The notes beneath the pieces were generated by a model that was not told the DNA's origin, ran no database searches, and worked only from the letters and a program-made list of their open reading frames with translations. Both the position numbers and the translations under genes were made by a program. From Syntrophobacteria bacterium (lineage in GTDB: Bacteria > Desulfobacterota > Syntrophobacteria > JARFUL01), in contig JARFUL010000004.1 of assembly GCA_029289015.1 (NCBI GenBank), positions 1-5,355 on the forward strand: DNA of 5,355 bases, written 5' to 3'. Shown piece by piece: positions 1 to 5,355 of the stretch (the first letter of the stretch is position 1; each line of letters begins with the position of its first letter).

Positions 1-618
1 GAGGTAGACCGAAACCTTCTCGTCAGGGAGGCCGCGCGGGCCGGTATCATTATCGCGGCGGACGGCGGGGCCAACCACCTTCATGGAGCGGCCCTTACCC
101 CGGCCGTGGTCCTGGGGGACCTCGACTCCATACGGCCCGACGTGCTGGATGATCTTCGCGCCGGGTCCGTTGAGGTGATGGGCTTTTCAGAGGACAAGGA
201 CTTCACCGATACGGAGCTGGCCCTGGAGTATGCCCTGAACCTGAACCCCGAAAGGGTTTACCTGGTGGGCGCGCTGGGGGGCAGGCCCGACCACGAGCTG
301 GCCAACCTGCAGCTCCTCACCAGGGGCCTAGACCGCGAAACCGAGGTAATCCTGCTCGCGCCGGGGCTCAGGGTCTTCGCAATCGGGAAGAGGGCAAAGA
401 TAGAGGGCTCGCCCGGCGACACGCTCTCCCTTCTTCCCCTGTCCGAAGGGGCCTCGGGAGTCACCCTCAGCGGGCTAAAATACCCCCTGAAGGACGGTGA
501 GTTCGAGCTGGGGCGTCCTTTGGGCATAAGCAACGTATTTATTGATAGAGTCGCAACGGTTGAGGTGAAGAGGGGCAGGCTCCTCGCGTTTCACTTCTCG
601 GGTGGCGCGGTCTCCTGA
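1..618 (+). CDS. Thiamine diphosphokinase (thiamine pyrophosphokinase), 5'-truncated by the window edge
   Basis: This enzyme transfers a pyrophosphate group from ATP to thiamine, giving thiamine diphosphate (EC 2.7.6.2); it is cytosolic. The frame is open from base 1 and gives 205 residues, so only about the first 10 to 20 residues of a roughly 210 to 220 residue family member are missing. In this partial numbering the family signatures appear in order: ADGGAN at 20-25, GDLDSI at 39-44 (acidic, nucleotide/Mg site), DKDFTDTELAL at 65-75, and GALGGRPDHELANLQLL at 90-106. The C-terminal thiamine-binding beta domain contains GISN at about 175-178. A GTG at 106 lies inside the first conserved block and is not the start. 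The gene ends 7 bp from the convergent membrane-protein gene. No thiamine-biosynthesis neighbour or TPP riboswitch is visible, but the upstream side is outside the window. Family assignment is very secure. Confidence 0.95.
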   Translation, partial: EVDRNLLVREAARAGIIIAADGGANHLHGAALTPAVVLGDLDSIRPDVLDDLRAGSVEVMGFSEDKDFTDTELALEYALNLNPERVYLVGALGGRPDHELANLQLLTRGLDRETEVILLAPGLRVFAIGKRAKIEGSPGDTLSLLPLSEGASGVTLSGLKYPLKDGEFELGRPLGISNVFIDRVATVEVKRGRLLAFHFSGGAVS

Positions 619-622
619 GAAG
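594..622. terminator. Possible hairpin at the convergent gene ends (weak, no U-tract)
   Basis: CTTCTCGGG (594-602) can pair with CCTGAGAAG (614-622), making a 9-bp stem with one G-T wobble and an 11-base loop. It spans the thiamine diphosphokinase stop codon and sits just before the stop of the convergent gene. No T-run follows on either strand, so it is not a canonical intrinsic terminator. It could still protect a 3' end or help end transcription in both directions, or it could be chance. Confidence 0.25.
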
Positions 623-625
623 GGG

Positions 626-901
626 TTATCCGGACGTCATCTTTATGCCGCCGAACGCGAGGATGGAGAGCGAGGAGAGCCGCATGAGGAGCTTCACCGA
701 CATGATCGCGTCTTTGGCGAAAATCCCCTTGAGAAACACGGTGAGGTCCGCAAGCGCGATGAAGAGGATCGCGAAGATGATTATCTTGCTCAGCTGGGCC
801 AGCCGTCCTCCCCTGAAGTCCCTGTTTACCCTGGTGTAGATAAGAATTATCAGCCCGTAAAACAGGGTCAGGCCCAAAAGCAAAAGGGTGGCTGTTTCCA
901 T
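626..901 (-). CDS. Small three-helix membrane protein of unknown function (91 aa)
   Basis: I do not recognise this family. The protein is mostly hydrophobic, with three predicted membrane segments: about 4-23, about 38-57 (containing an acidic D52, followed by K58), and about 68-87. A basic, glycine-containing loop (RVNRDFRGGRL, 24-34) joins helices 1 and 2, and its positive charge suggests it is cytoplasmic, placing the N-terminus outside. There is no cleavable signal peptide. The ATG at 901 is preceded by GGGGAG about 6 bases upstream. This ribosome site directly abuts the TAG stop of the DUF4388 gene, with an 11-bp gap between the genes, so the two are probably co-transcribed and perhaps translationally coupled. 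A functional link, for example as a membrane anchor or partner of the DUF4388 protein, is inferred from position only. It converges with the thiamine diphosphokinase gene. Confidence 0.85.
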   Translation of the reverse strand: METATLLLLGLTLFYGLIILIYTRVNRDFRGGRLAQLSKIIIFAILFIALADLTVFLKGIFAKDAIMSVKLLMRLSSLSILAFGGIKMTSG

Positions 902-912
902 AGCTGTCTCCC

Positions 913-2124
913 CTATCTCTTCTTCCTGCCGAAGAGCCCGCGTTTCTCCTTTTTACCTTCCTCGAAACGGTCCAGGACCTCCTTGAGCGCGTCGAGGTCC
1001 AGCTCCTCTCCCTTGTACTTCTTTACATATCCCAAAACCTTCTGGGCCTCGTCCACCGCCATGAGCACCATCTTGCGCCCCAAGAGGTCGGTGGACCTGG
1101 TGAGGATCGAGTTGATGAGGCTGCTGAAGGCCTCGCCTACAATGCCCGAGCCTTCCCTGTTGAGCCTCTCCTCGAGCTTTCCCGTAACGGCCTGGACGTT
1201 CCACTGGGTGCCCTTTCTCAGGTCAAAGGGCTCCACCACATCCTTCTTCTGGGGGGTCAGGCGGTCCAGGGACTGCTCGAAGAGGTTGAAGAACTTCTCG
1301 CCTATGTCCCTTTCCAGGTTCTGCCGGATGGCCTGGAGCACGTCCCCGTAGACCTCGAGGAGCAGCCCGGCCTTCTCCATCTCGGGGGGTGCCTCGTCGT
1401 CCGGCAGGGGGGCCGGGGTCTTTATCTCGTCCGAGAGCTGCACCAGGCCCGCGGTGACGAGTGAGTAGAGCATCTTGTGGGCCCGGTAGGTGTCGAACCC
1501 GCTCTCCAGCACGATCTCCCTGACGGACCTGTGGCCGCCCACGAGATCAAGGAGCCTGATCTTGTCCTCGGACACGTCGGACGGGGGCTCCTTTCCCGAG
1601 ACCCTCAGCAGGATGTACAGGTCGTGGGGGATGTACTCCGAGAACATCTTCCACTCGTCCAGCCTCCTCGTGGCCTCGAGGATTATGGAGACCGGATCTA
1701 TGTCGGCTGCGAGGCCCGCGGAAATGGAGACCGGTTTCTCGTCGAACTCGAACTTGCCCTCCTTGAGGAGGAATATCTCGCACACGATCTCCTTGGCCTG
1801 GTGCTGGAGGTAGTTGAGCAGGGATTCGTGGGAGATGGTCCCGGACTCCACCAGCACCTTCCCGAGCATCTTCTTCTCCCTCTGGGCCTGGATGAGGTGG
1901 CCCTGGAGGGCCTCCTCGGTGATGATGCCCCTGGTCTTGAGGAGGTGGCCGAGCTGGAAGTTCTTCCTCGGGCAGGTAGCGTAGACGATCCTGCCCTCCT
2001 TGAAGAAGACGTTGAACTTGTCCGCGGGGGATTTTACGTCGAGAATTCCCGACTTGCGGTCGCCGGCCAGGAGCTGGAGCACGCTGGCAATATAGAAGCT
2101 TTCCAGGTCGCCTTTCAGGGTCAT
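913..2124 (-). CDS. DUF4388 (PATAN) domain protein with winged-helix-like middle and uncharacterised helical C-terminus
   Basis: A 403-residue soluble protein with no signal peptide or membrane segment. Residues 1 to about 128 match the DUF4388/PATAN pattern: opening LKGDLESFYIASVLQLL, SGILDV at 25-30, VFFKEGRIVYA at 39-49, and KEGKFEFD at 121-128. Inside it are two similar helical units of the GspE/PilB N-terminal type: LGHLLKTRGIITEEAL (58-73) and LGKVLVESGTISHESL (87-102). Residues 186-230 (LLDLVGGHRSVREIVLESGF..., then LYSLVTAGLVQL) look like a winged helix. A Pro/Asp-rich linker (236-248) leads to a helical C-terminal domain I cannot name, ending in a basic tail (GRKKR). PATAN domains occur in bacterial signalling and surface-motility regulators; the exact role here is unknown. 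The ATG at 2124 has only a weak AAGG about 10 bases upstream but begins exactly where the domain begins. A strong promoter precedes it, and the small membrane protein gene follows. Confidence 0.88.
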   Translation of the reverse strand: MTLKGDLESFYIASVLQLLAGDRKSGILDVKSPADKFNVFFKEGRIVYATCPRKNFQLGHLLKTRGIITEEALQGHLIQAQREKKMLGKVLVESGTISHESLLNYLQHQAKEIVCEIFLLKEGKFEFDEKPVSISAGLAADIDPVSIILEATRRLDEWKMFSEYIPHDLYILLRVSGKEPPSDVSEDKIRLLDLVGGHRSVREIVLESGFDTYRAHKMLYSLVTAGLVQLSDEIKTPAPLPDDEAPPEMEKAGLLLEVYGDVLQAIRQNLERDIGEKFFNLFEQSLDRLTPQKKDVVEPFDLRKGTQWNVQAVTGKLEERLNREGSGIVGEAFSSLINSILTRSTDLLGRKMVLMAVDEAQKVLGYVKKYKGEELDLDALKEVLDRFEEGKKEKRGLFGRKKR

Positions 2125-2165
2125 TGGGACTGGCCTTGAGGGTTTGGATTGACGGGTTGTTGAAG

Positions 2166-2194
2166 ATTGTAGGTGCTTTGGGTCCCGATGTCAA
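2166..2194 (-). promoter_or_regulatory. Near-consensus sigma70-type promoter for the DUF4388 gene
   Basis: On the minus strand TTGACA (2194-2189, perfect -35) is followed by a 17-bp spacer and TACAAT (2171-2166, 5 of 6 for the -10). Transcription should begin near 2159, leaving a leader of about 35 bases before the ATG at 2124. It lies in the 89-bp gap after the miaA stop, so the DUF4388 and small membrane protein genes can be expressed apart from mutL-miaA. An AGATTG/CAATCT inverted pair (2197-2192 and 2169-2164) overlaps both boxes; it could be an operator or chance. Confidence 0.7.
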
Positions 2195-2213
2195 TCTGGT
2201 TGAAGGCTAATTG

Positions 2214-3131
2214 TCACGGCTCCATGGACATGAAATCTCCGGCCAGCGCCGCGGCCCTTTCGTGCTCCGAAGGGTTGAGCCGGATGAGGCCGGGCTCCTT
2301 CTTGAGCCAGGTGAGCTGCCTCTTCGCGTAGCGCCGCGTGTCCCGCTTGATGAGCCGCACCGCATCCCCCAGATCGAGCTCCCCGGCCAGGTGCGCGGCC
2401 AGGTGCCTGTAGCCCAGGGAGGTCATGGGCTTCGCGTCCCTCGGGACCCCGGAGCCAAGAAGCCCGGCCACCTCCTCAAGGAACCCCAGTCCCATCATCT
2501 CGTCCACCCGCGCGTCTATCTTCCCGTAGAGCTCTTCCCGGTCCAGGTATAGGCAGAACCCCAGGGTGCTGTAACCCCGCCCGCTGAACCGGTGCAGCCC
2601 GGTGTGCCTGCTCAGGGGCAGACCGGTGAGCTCCAAGACCTCGAGGGCCCGGACTATCCTCACCAGGTCGTGGGGGTGGATCCGGGCCGCGGACTCGGGG
2701 TCCGCGTCCTGGAGCCGGCTCCAGAGCGCGCCTCGGCCTTTGTCCTTCGCCTCTTCCCTGAGCCTCTCCCTGAGCGCGGGATCCTTCGGCGGGCCGGGGA
2801 AGAGCCCCTTGACCAGGGCCCGGACGTAGAAAAAAGTGCCCCCCGCGACAATGGGCGCGCGGCCCCTCGCGGTTATCTCCCTTGCCGCGTCCCGGGCCAG
2901 GCCGGCGAATTTCGCCGCGTCGAAATCTTCGTCAGGGTCCAGAACGTCCACCAGGTGGTGGGGAACCTCCGCGAGCTCCCCTGGGCCGGGCTTGGCGGAC
3001 CCTATGTCGAACCCCCGGTAGAGCTGGACCGAGTCTGCGTTGATTATCTCGCCGCCCAGGTCCCGGGCCAGCCGGATGCCGAAGCTGGTCTTGCCCACCC
3101 CGGTGGGCCCCATGACCAGGATGAGCCTCAC
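2214..3131 (-). CDS. miaA: tRNA dimethylallyltransferase MiaA
   Basis: MiaA adds a dimethylallyl group to N6 of A37 in tRNAs that read codons starting with U (EC 2.5.1.75), which improves codon reading and frame maintenance. With the GTG start at 3131 the protein has 305 residues, the usual size. Motifs: P-loop GPTGVGKT at 8-15; DSVQLYRGFDIGSAKP at 33-48, where D33 corresponds to the catalytic Asp of E. coli MiaA; VPHHLVDVLDP at 56-66; GGTFFY at 97-102; a HPHDLVRIVRALEVLELTG block; and DTRRYAKRQLTW at 264-275. The frame stays open upstream to an ATG at 3218, but those 29 extra residues lie within the end of mutL and are not family-like. The GTG overlaps the mutL TGA as GTGA and has a purine-rich GAGAGGGGG about 10 bases upstream, so translational coupling is likely. 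The next gene downstream is not hfq, a frequent miaA neighbour. Confidence 0.96.
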   Translation of the reverse strand: MRLILVMGPTGVGKTSFGIRLARDLGGEIINADSVQLYRGFDIGSAKPGPGELAEVPHHLVDVLDPDEDFDAAKFAGLARDAAREITARGRAPIVAGGTFFYVRALVKGLFPGPPKDPALRERLREEAKDKGRGALWSRLQDADPESAARIHPHDLVRIVRALEVLELTGLPLSRHTGLHRFSGRGYSTLGFCLYLDREELYGKIDARVDEMMGLGFLEEVAGLLGSGVPRDAKPMTSLGYRHLAAHLAGELDLGDAVRLIKRDTRRYAKRQLTWLKKEPGLIRLNPSEHERAAALAGDFMSMEP

Positions 3132-4855
3132 CCGGACGGCCCCCTCTCTTTCCTGCCGAAGAGCGCGGCGAGCTCCCCGGAGGTTATCTCGCGCCAGAGC
3201 GGCCTTCCGTGGGGGCAAGAGGACGCGACGTTCAGCCTGTCGAGGCGTCTTAAGAGCGCGCGCATCTCATCCTGGGAGAGCCGCTTGCCCGCCTTGAGCG
3301 CGGCCCTGCACGCGAGGTCCGAGCGGAACTCCGAGAAGAGCTCCTCCTCCCTGGGCCGCGCGCCCGTCTCCAGGGCCCGCTCTAGGGAGGCCTGGATGAA
3401 GTCCGCGGCCTCCCGCGCGTCCACGGCCTGGGGGTGGGCCCGCATGATGACCGACCTCTCGCCGAAGGGCGACAGGTCGAACCCCAGGGTCTTGAGGGCC
3501 GGCTCGACCCTCTCCAGGGCCTCGGCCTCCCCGGGGTCGAGGTCCAGGACCACGGGCTCGGCCAGGCTCTGGGAGGGGACCGCGTCCGTGAACCCCAGCT
3601 CCTCGTAGATGATGCGCTCGTGGGCCGCGTGCTGGTCTATGATGACCAGGGAGCTCCCCGTGTCGGCCACGATATAGGAGGCCGCGACCTGGCCCAGGGG
3701 GTTGAGGGAGGAGAAGAAGCCCGGCTCTGCCTCCGCGCCGGACACGAACTCCATCCGGGGCTGCTCGGGCACGGCCGCGCGCGGCTCCATGATCCCGGGC
3801 CCGGCCAGGGGGGCCGCGGGCTGCTCCCGCGCTTCAATAGCTCCCCTGGGGGACCACCTGGACATGTCCAGGCCGGCCAGCCCCCGGGCCACCGCGGTGA
3901 GCACCGCGGCGAACACGTCCCCCGTGGTCCTGAACCGGACCCTCTGCTTGGCAGGGTGCACGTTCACGTCCAGCATCTCGGGCGGGAGGTAGACGAAGAT
4001 CGCGGCCAGGGGATACCTGCCCCTGGGCACCCGGGTGGCATACCCTTCCAGCACCGCCCGGTGGATCAGCGGGTCTTTGATCTGCCTGTTGTTCACATAG
4101 AAGAACAGGTGCCTGGAGTCGGCCCTGGTGGCGTGGGGGGGCATTATCAGCCCCGTTACTCTTATCCCGTCCGCGTCGTGCTCTATGGGGATGAACTCCT
4201 GTCCCCTGGACCGGCCGAAGACCAGGGCCAGCCTCTCGGCAAGCGGCTGGCCGCCCCGGGCCGCAAGGAGCCTGCGGCCGTCGTGGGTGAGCTCGAAGGA
4301 GACGTCGGGCCTTGCCACCGCGATCTTGAGGAGCTTGAGGTGGGAGTGGGCCAGCTCCACCTTGGGGGACTTGAGGAACTGCTTCCTCGCCGGGGTGTTG
4401 AAGAAGAGCGAGTCCACGGTGACCGTGGTGCCGGGGGGCGAGCCCGCGGGCGAAACCTCCACCACCTTGCCCCCCACGGCCCTCACCAGGGTGCCCTCGC
4501 TCAACTCGGGCCTCCGGGTGACGATGGTGACCTTGCTCACCGCCGCTATGGAGGATAGCGCCTCGCCCCTGAACCCCATGGTCTCCACAGCCACGAGGTC
4601 CCTCTCGGAGACGATCTTGCTCGTCGCGTGCCGCTCGAGGCTCAGGAGCGCGTCGTCCTGGTCCATGCCCTGGCCGTTGTCCGCGACCCGCACCCTGCCG
4701 CGGCCCCCTGCTGCGAGCTCTACGGTGACCTTCTTCGCGCCCGCGTCCAGGGAGTTTTCCACGAGCTCCTTCACCACGGACGCGGGCCGCTCCACCACCT
4801 CGCCCGCCGCGATCCGGTTTATCACCGACTCTTCAAGAACCCGTATCTTTCCCAA
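3128..4855 (-). CDS. mutL: DNA mismatch repair protein MutL, endonuclease-type
   Basis: MutL links mismatch recognition by MutS to strand incision and removal. From the TTG at 4855 it has 575 residues. The N-terminal GHKL ATPase shows NRIAAGEVVERPASVVKELVENSLDAG (13-39; catalytic E30, Mg-binding N34), DNGQG (59-63), ERHATSK (74-80) and GFRGEAL (94-100). The second domain includes FFNTPARKQFLK (151-162) and DVNVHPAKQRVRF (296-308). A short linker (about 332-380) leads to the C-terminal dimerisation/endonuclease domain. That domain carries DQHAAHERIIYE (407-418), which fits the metal-binding motif DQHA(X)2E(X)4E, plus ACRAALK (515-521) and CPHGRP (547-552). QSLAEP (429-434) may correspond to the beta-clamp contact. 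This is the nicking MutL type found in bacteria without MutH. The frame is open upstream to an ATG at 4978, but that start has no ribosome site and adds 41 non-family residues. It overlaps miaA by 4 bases. Confidence 0.96.
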   Translation of the reverse strand: MGKIRVLEESVINRIAAGEVVERPASVVKELVENSLDAGAKKVTVELAAGGRGRVRVADNGQGMDQDDALLSLERHATSKIVSERDLVAVETMGFRGEALSSIAAVSKVTIVTRRPELSEGTLVRAVGGKVVEVSPAGSPPGTTVTVDSLFFNTPARKQFLKSPKVELAHSHLKLLKIAVARPDVSFELTHDGRRLLAARGGQPLAERLALVFGRSRGQEFIPIEHDADGIRVTGLIMPPHATRADSRHLFFYVNNRQIKDPLIHRAVLEGYATRVPRGRYPLAAIFVYLPPEMLDVNVHPAKQRVRFRTTGDVFAAVLTAVARGLAGLDMSRWSPRGAIEAREQPAAPLAGPGIMEPRAAVPEQPRMEFVSGAEAEPGFFSSLNPLGQVAASYIVADTGSSLVIIDQHAAHERIIYEELGFTDAVPSQSLAEPVVLDLDPGEAEALERVEPALKTLGFDLSPFGERSVIMRAHPQAVDAREAADFIQASLERALETGARPREEELFSEFRSDLACRAALKAGKRLSQDEMRALLRRLDRLNVASSCPHGRPLWREITSGELAALFGRKERGPSG

Positions 4856-4861
4856 TCTTTT

Positions 4862-4866
4862 CCTCC
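4862..4866 (-). promoter_or_regulatory. Ribosome binding site that fixes the mutL TTG start
   Basis: A perfect GGAGG lies 6 bases before the TTG at 4855. The resulting protein starts MGKIRVL, which matches the usual MutL N-terminus. The longer ATG alternative at 4978 lacks any such site. Confidence 0.85.
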
Positions 4867-4875
4867 GACCAGATA

Positions 4876-4904
4876 AAAATACCCCAAACCCGGCCTCGGC
4901 GCAA
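4876..4904 (-). promoter_or_regulatory. Weak candidate promoter for mutL-miaA
   Basis: On the minus strand TTGCGC (4904-4899) is followed by a 17-bp spacer and TATTTT (4881-4876). The -35 matches consensus at 3 of 6 positions and the -10 at 4 of 6. Predicted transcription would begin near 4869, just before the GGAGG. The position is sensible but the match is weak, and another promoter further upstream in the gap is possible. Confidence 0.25.
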
Positions 4905-4928
4905 CGGTTGGGCGTCACCCCTTTTTGA

Positions 4929-4958
4929 TTGACAAAACCACACAAATAAACATAGCTT
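4929..4958 (+). promoter_or_regulatory. Candidate promoter for the GAF-domain gene
   Basis: A perfect -35 TTGACA (4929-4934) is followed 18 bp later by a poor -10, TAGCTT (4953-4958, 3 of 6). Transcription would begin near 4965, giving an almost leaderless message if translation starts at 4972. The -35 is strong, the -10 is not, so this is tentative. Confidence 0.3.
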
Positions 4959-4974
4959 GAATCTTGCGGTTTTG
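4933..4974. repeat. 7-bp perfect inverted repeat in the divergent intergenic region
   Basis: CAAAACC (4933-4939) and GGTTTTG (4968-4974) are perfect inverted copies separated by 28 bp in the AT-rich gap between mutL and the GAF gene. They bracket the candidate -10 of the plus-strand gene. They could be half-sites for a regulator or a chance match in A/T-rich DNA. Confidence 0.3.
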
Positions 4975-5355
4975 GCATTTGAGAGCCCGTTCGAACAAAC
5001 CTACCCCTCCAAAAATCTTGTGCCTTATAAGTCAGAATTAAAAGATTTTCTCTCGTTGGTGGCCAACACCTTCGACGCGTACACCGCGGCGCTATTCCTG
5101 GCCTGGGACGAGGAGCTCCGCCTGGTCGAGTTCATCTCCCTCGGGGACTCGGTGATAGAGGACTGCTCATTTTCCCACCCGGACGGCGGCCTGGTGGGGT
5201 GGGTCGCGAAGAACAACAAGCCCTTGAACCTCTCCCACTTCGAGAAAAAGGGCGCGCAGCTCTTTCCCTTCTACCGGAAGGAGGAGCCCATACGGTCGTT
5301 CATGGCGGTGCCCATAGCCGGCGAGAAGGGCGTTCTGGTGGCAGACTCAAAGAAC
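4972..5355 (+). CDS. GAF-domain protein, 3' end cut by the window edge; start uncertain
   Basis: The frame is open from 4933 to the end of the window. From a TTG at 4972 it gives 128 residues. The sequence fits a GAF sensor domain: a leading helix (KSELKDFLSLVANTFDAYTAALFL, about 20-43), GLVGWVAKNNKPLNL (73-87), then SFMAVPI (109-115) followed by GVLVADSK (120-127). GAF domains bind small ligands or mediate dimerisation and usually precede an output domain such as a kinase, cyclase, GGDEF or HD module; that part lies beyond 5355, so the output is unknown. No ATG exists near the N-terminus. TTG at 4957, TTG at 4972 or GTG at 5020 could be the start, and none has a clear ribosome site; 4972 is a compromise. 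It diverges from mutL. The domain call is good, the start call is poor. Confidence 0.75.
   Translation, partial: MAFESPFEQTYPSKNLVPYKSELKDFLSLVANTFDAYTAALFLAWDEELRLVEFISLGDSVIEDCSFSHPDGGLVGWVAKNNKPLNLSHFEKKGAQLFPFYRKEEPIRSFMAVPIAGEKGVLVADSKN

Noticed and set aside
602..1351. Plus-strand open frame after the thiamine diphosphokinase gene
   Set aside because: Lies opposite the small membrane protein and DUF4388 genes; the translation is charged and serine-rich with no domain, typical of antisense frames.
1547..2194. Minus-strand open frame overlapping the DUF4388 gene in another frame
   Set aside because: Pro/Gly/Arg-rich shadow frame; the DUF4388 frame has clear domain signatures.
2125..2213. 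Intrinsic terminator or riboswitch after miaA
   Set aside because: No stable GC-rich hairpin followed by a T-run on the minus strand; the gap is explained by a promoter and a short leader.
3132..3218. Upstream extension of miaA to ATG 3218
   Set aside because: The 29 added residues overlap mutL and do not resemble the MiaA N-terminus, which starts just before the P-loop; GTG 3131 with the GTGA overlap fits better.
2592..3608. Plus-strand open frame spanning the mutL-miaA junction
   Set aside because: Antisense to two securely identified genes; low-complexity translation with no recognisable motif.
3434..4558. Long plus-strand open frame (374 codons) antisense to mutL
   Set aside because: Gly/Pro/Arg/Val-rich translation with no domain. 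It is a shadow of the GC-rich third positions of mutL, which is certain on the other strand.
5025..5219. Minus-strand open frame opposite the GAF gene
   Set aside because: Short and serine-rich; the plus strand reads as a coherent GAF domain over the same bases.

Overview
This is a GC-rich bacterial chromosome fragment with tightly packed genes. It holds four complete genes and two partial ones. Nothing points to a plasmid, phage or transposon. A MutL that carries its own endonuclease motifs, a DUF4388/PATAN-domain protein and a GAF-domain protein would fit a deltaproteobacterium-like (Desulfobacterota) or Nitrospirota-like organism. That placement is an inference from gene content, not from a marker phylogeny.

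Layout from left to right. (1) The plus strand enters inside a thiamine diphosphokinase gene that lacks only its first residues and ends at 618. (2) It converges, 7 bp apart, with a minus-strand block read right to left: mutL (start 4855), miaA (start 3131), a DUF4388/PATAN signalling-type protein (start 2124) and a 91-residue, three-helix membrane protein (901 to 626). (3) A divergent, relatively AT-rich gap of about 116 bp separates mutL from a plus-strand GAF-domain gene that runs off the right edge.

The minus-strand block looks like two transcription units. mutL and miaA overlap by 4 bases (GTGA) and are surely co-transcribed. They pair DNA mismatch repair with tRNA A37 prenylation, a common bacterial neighbourhood. 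After miaA there is an 89-bp gap with a nearly consensus sigma70-type promoter (TTGACA, 17 bp, TACAAT) facing the DUF4388 gene. That gene is followed after 11 bp by the small membrane protein gene, whose ribosome binding site abuts the DUF4388 stop codon. These two form the least characterised and most interesting unit here: a likely cytoplasmic PATAN/winged-helix-like protein produced with a tiny membrane partner.

Two starts differ from the longest open frames. mutL begins at a TTG behind a perfect GGAGG, and miaA begins at the GTG that overlaps the mutL stop. I found no tRNA, rRNA, CRISPR array, insertion sequence or riboswitch. The only stretches without a gene are short (at most about 120 bp).
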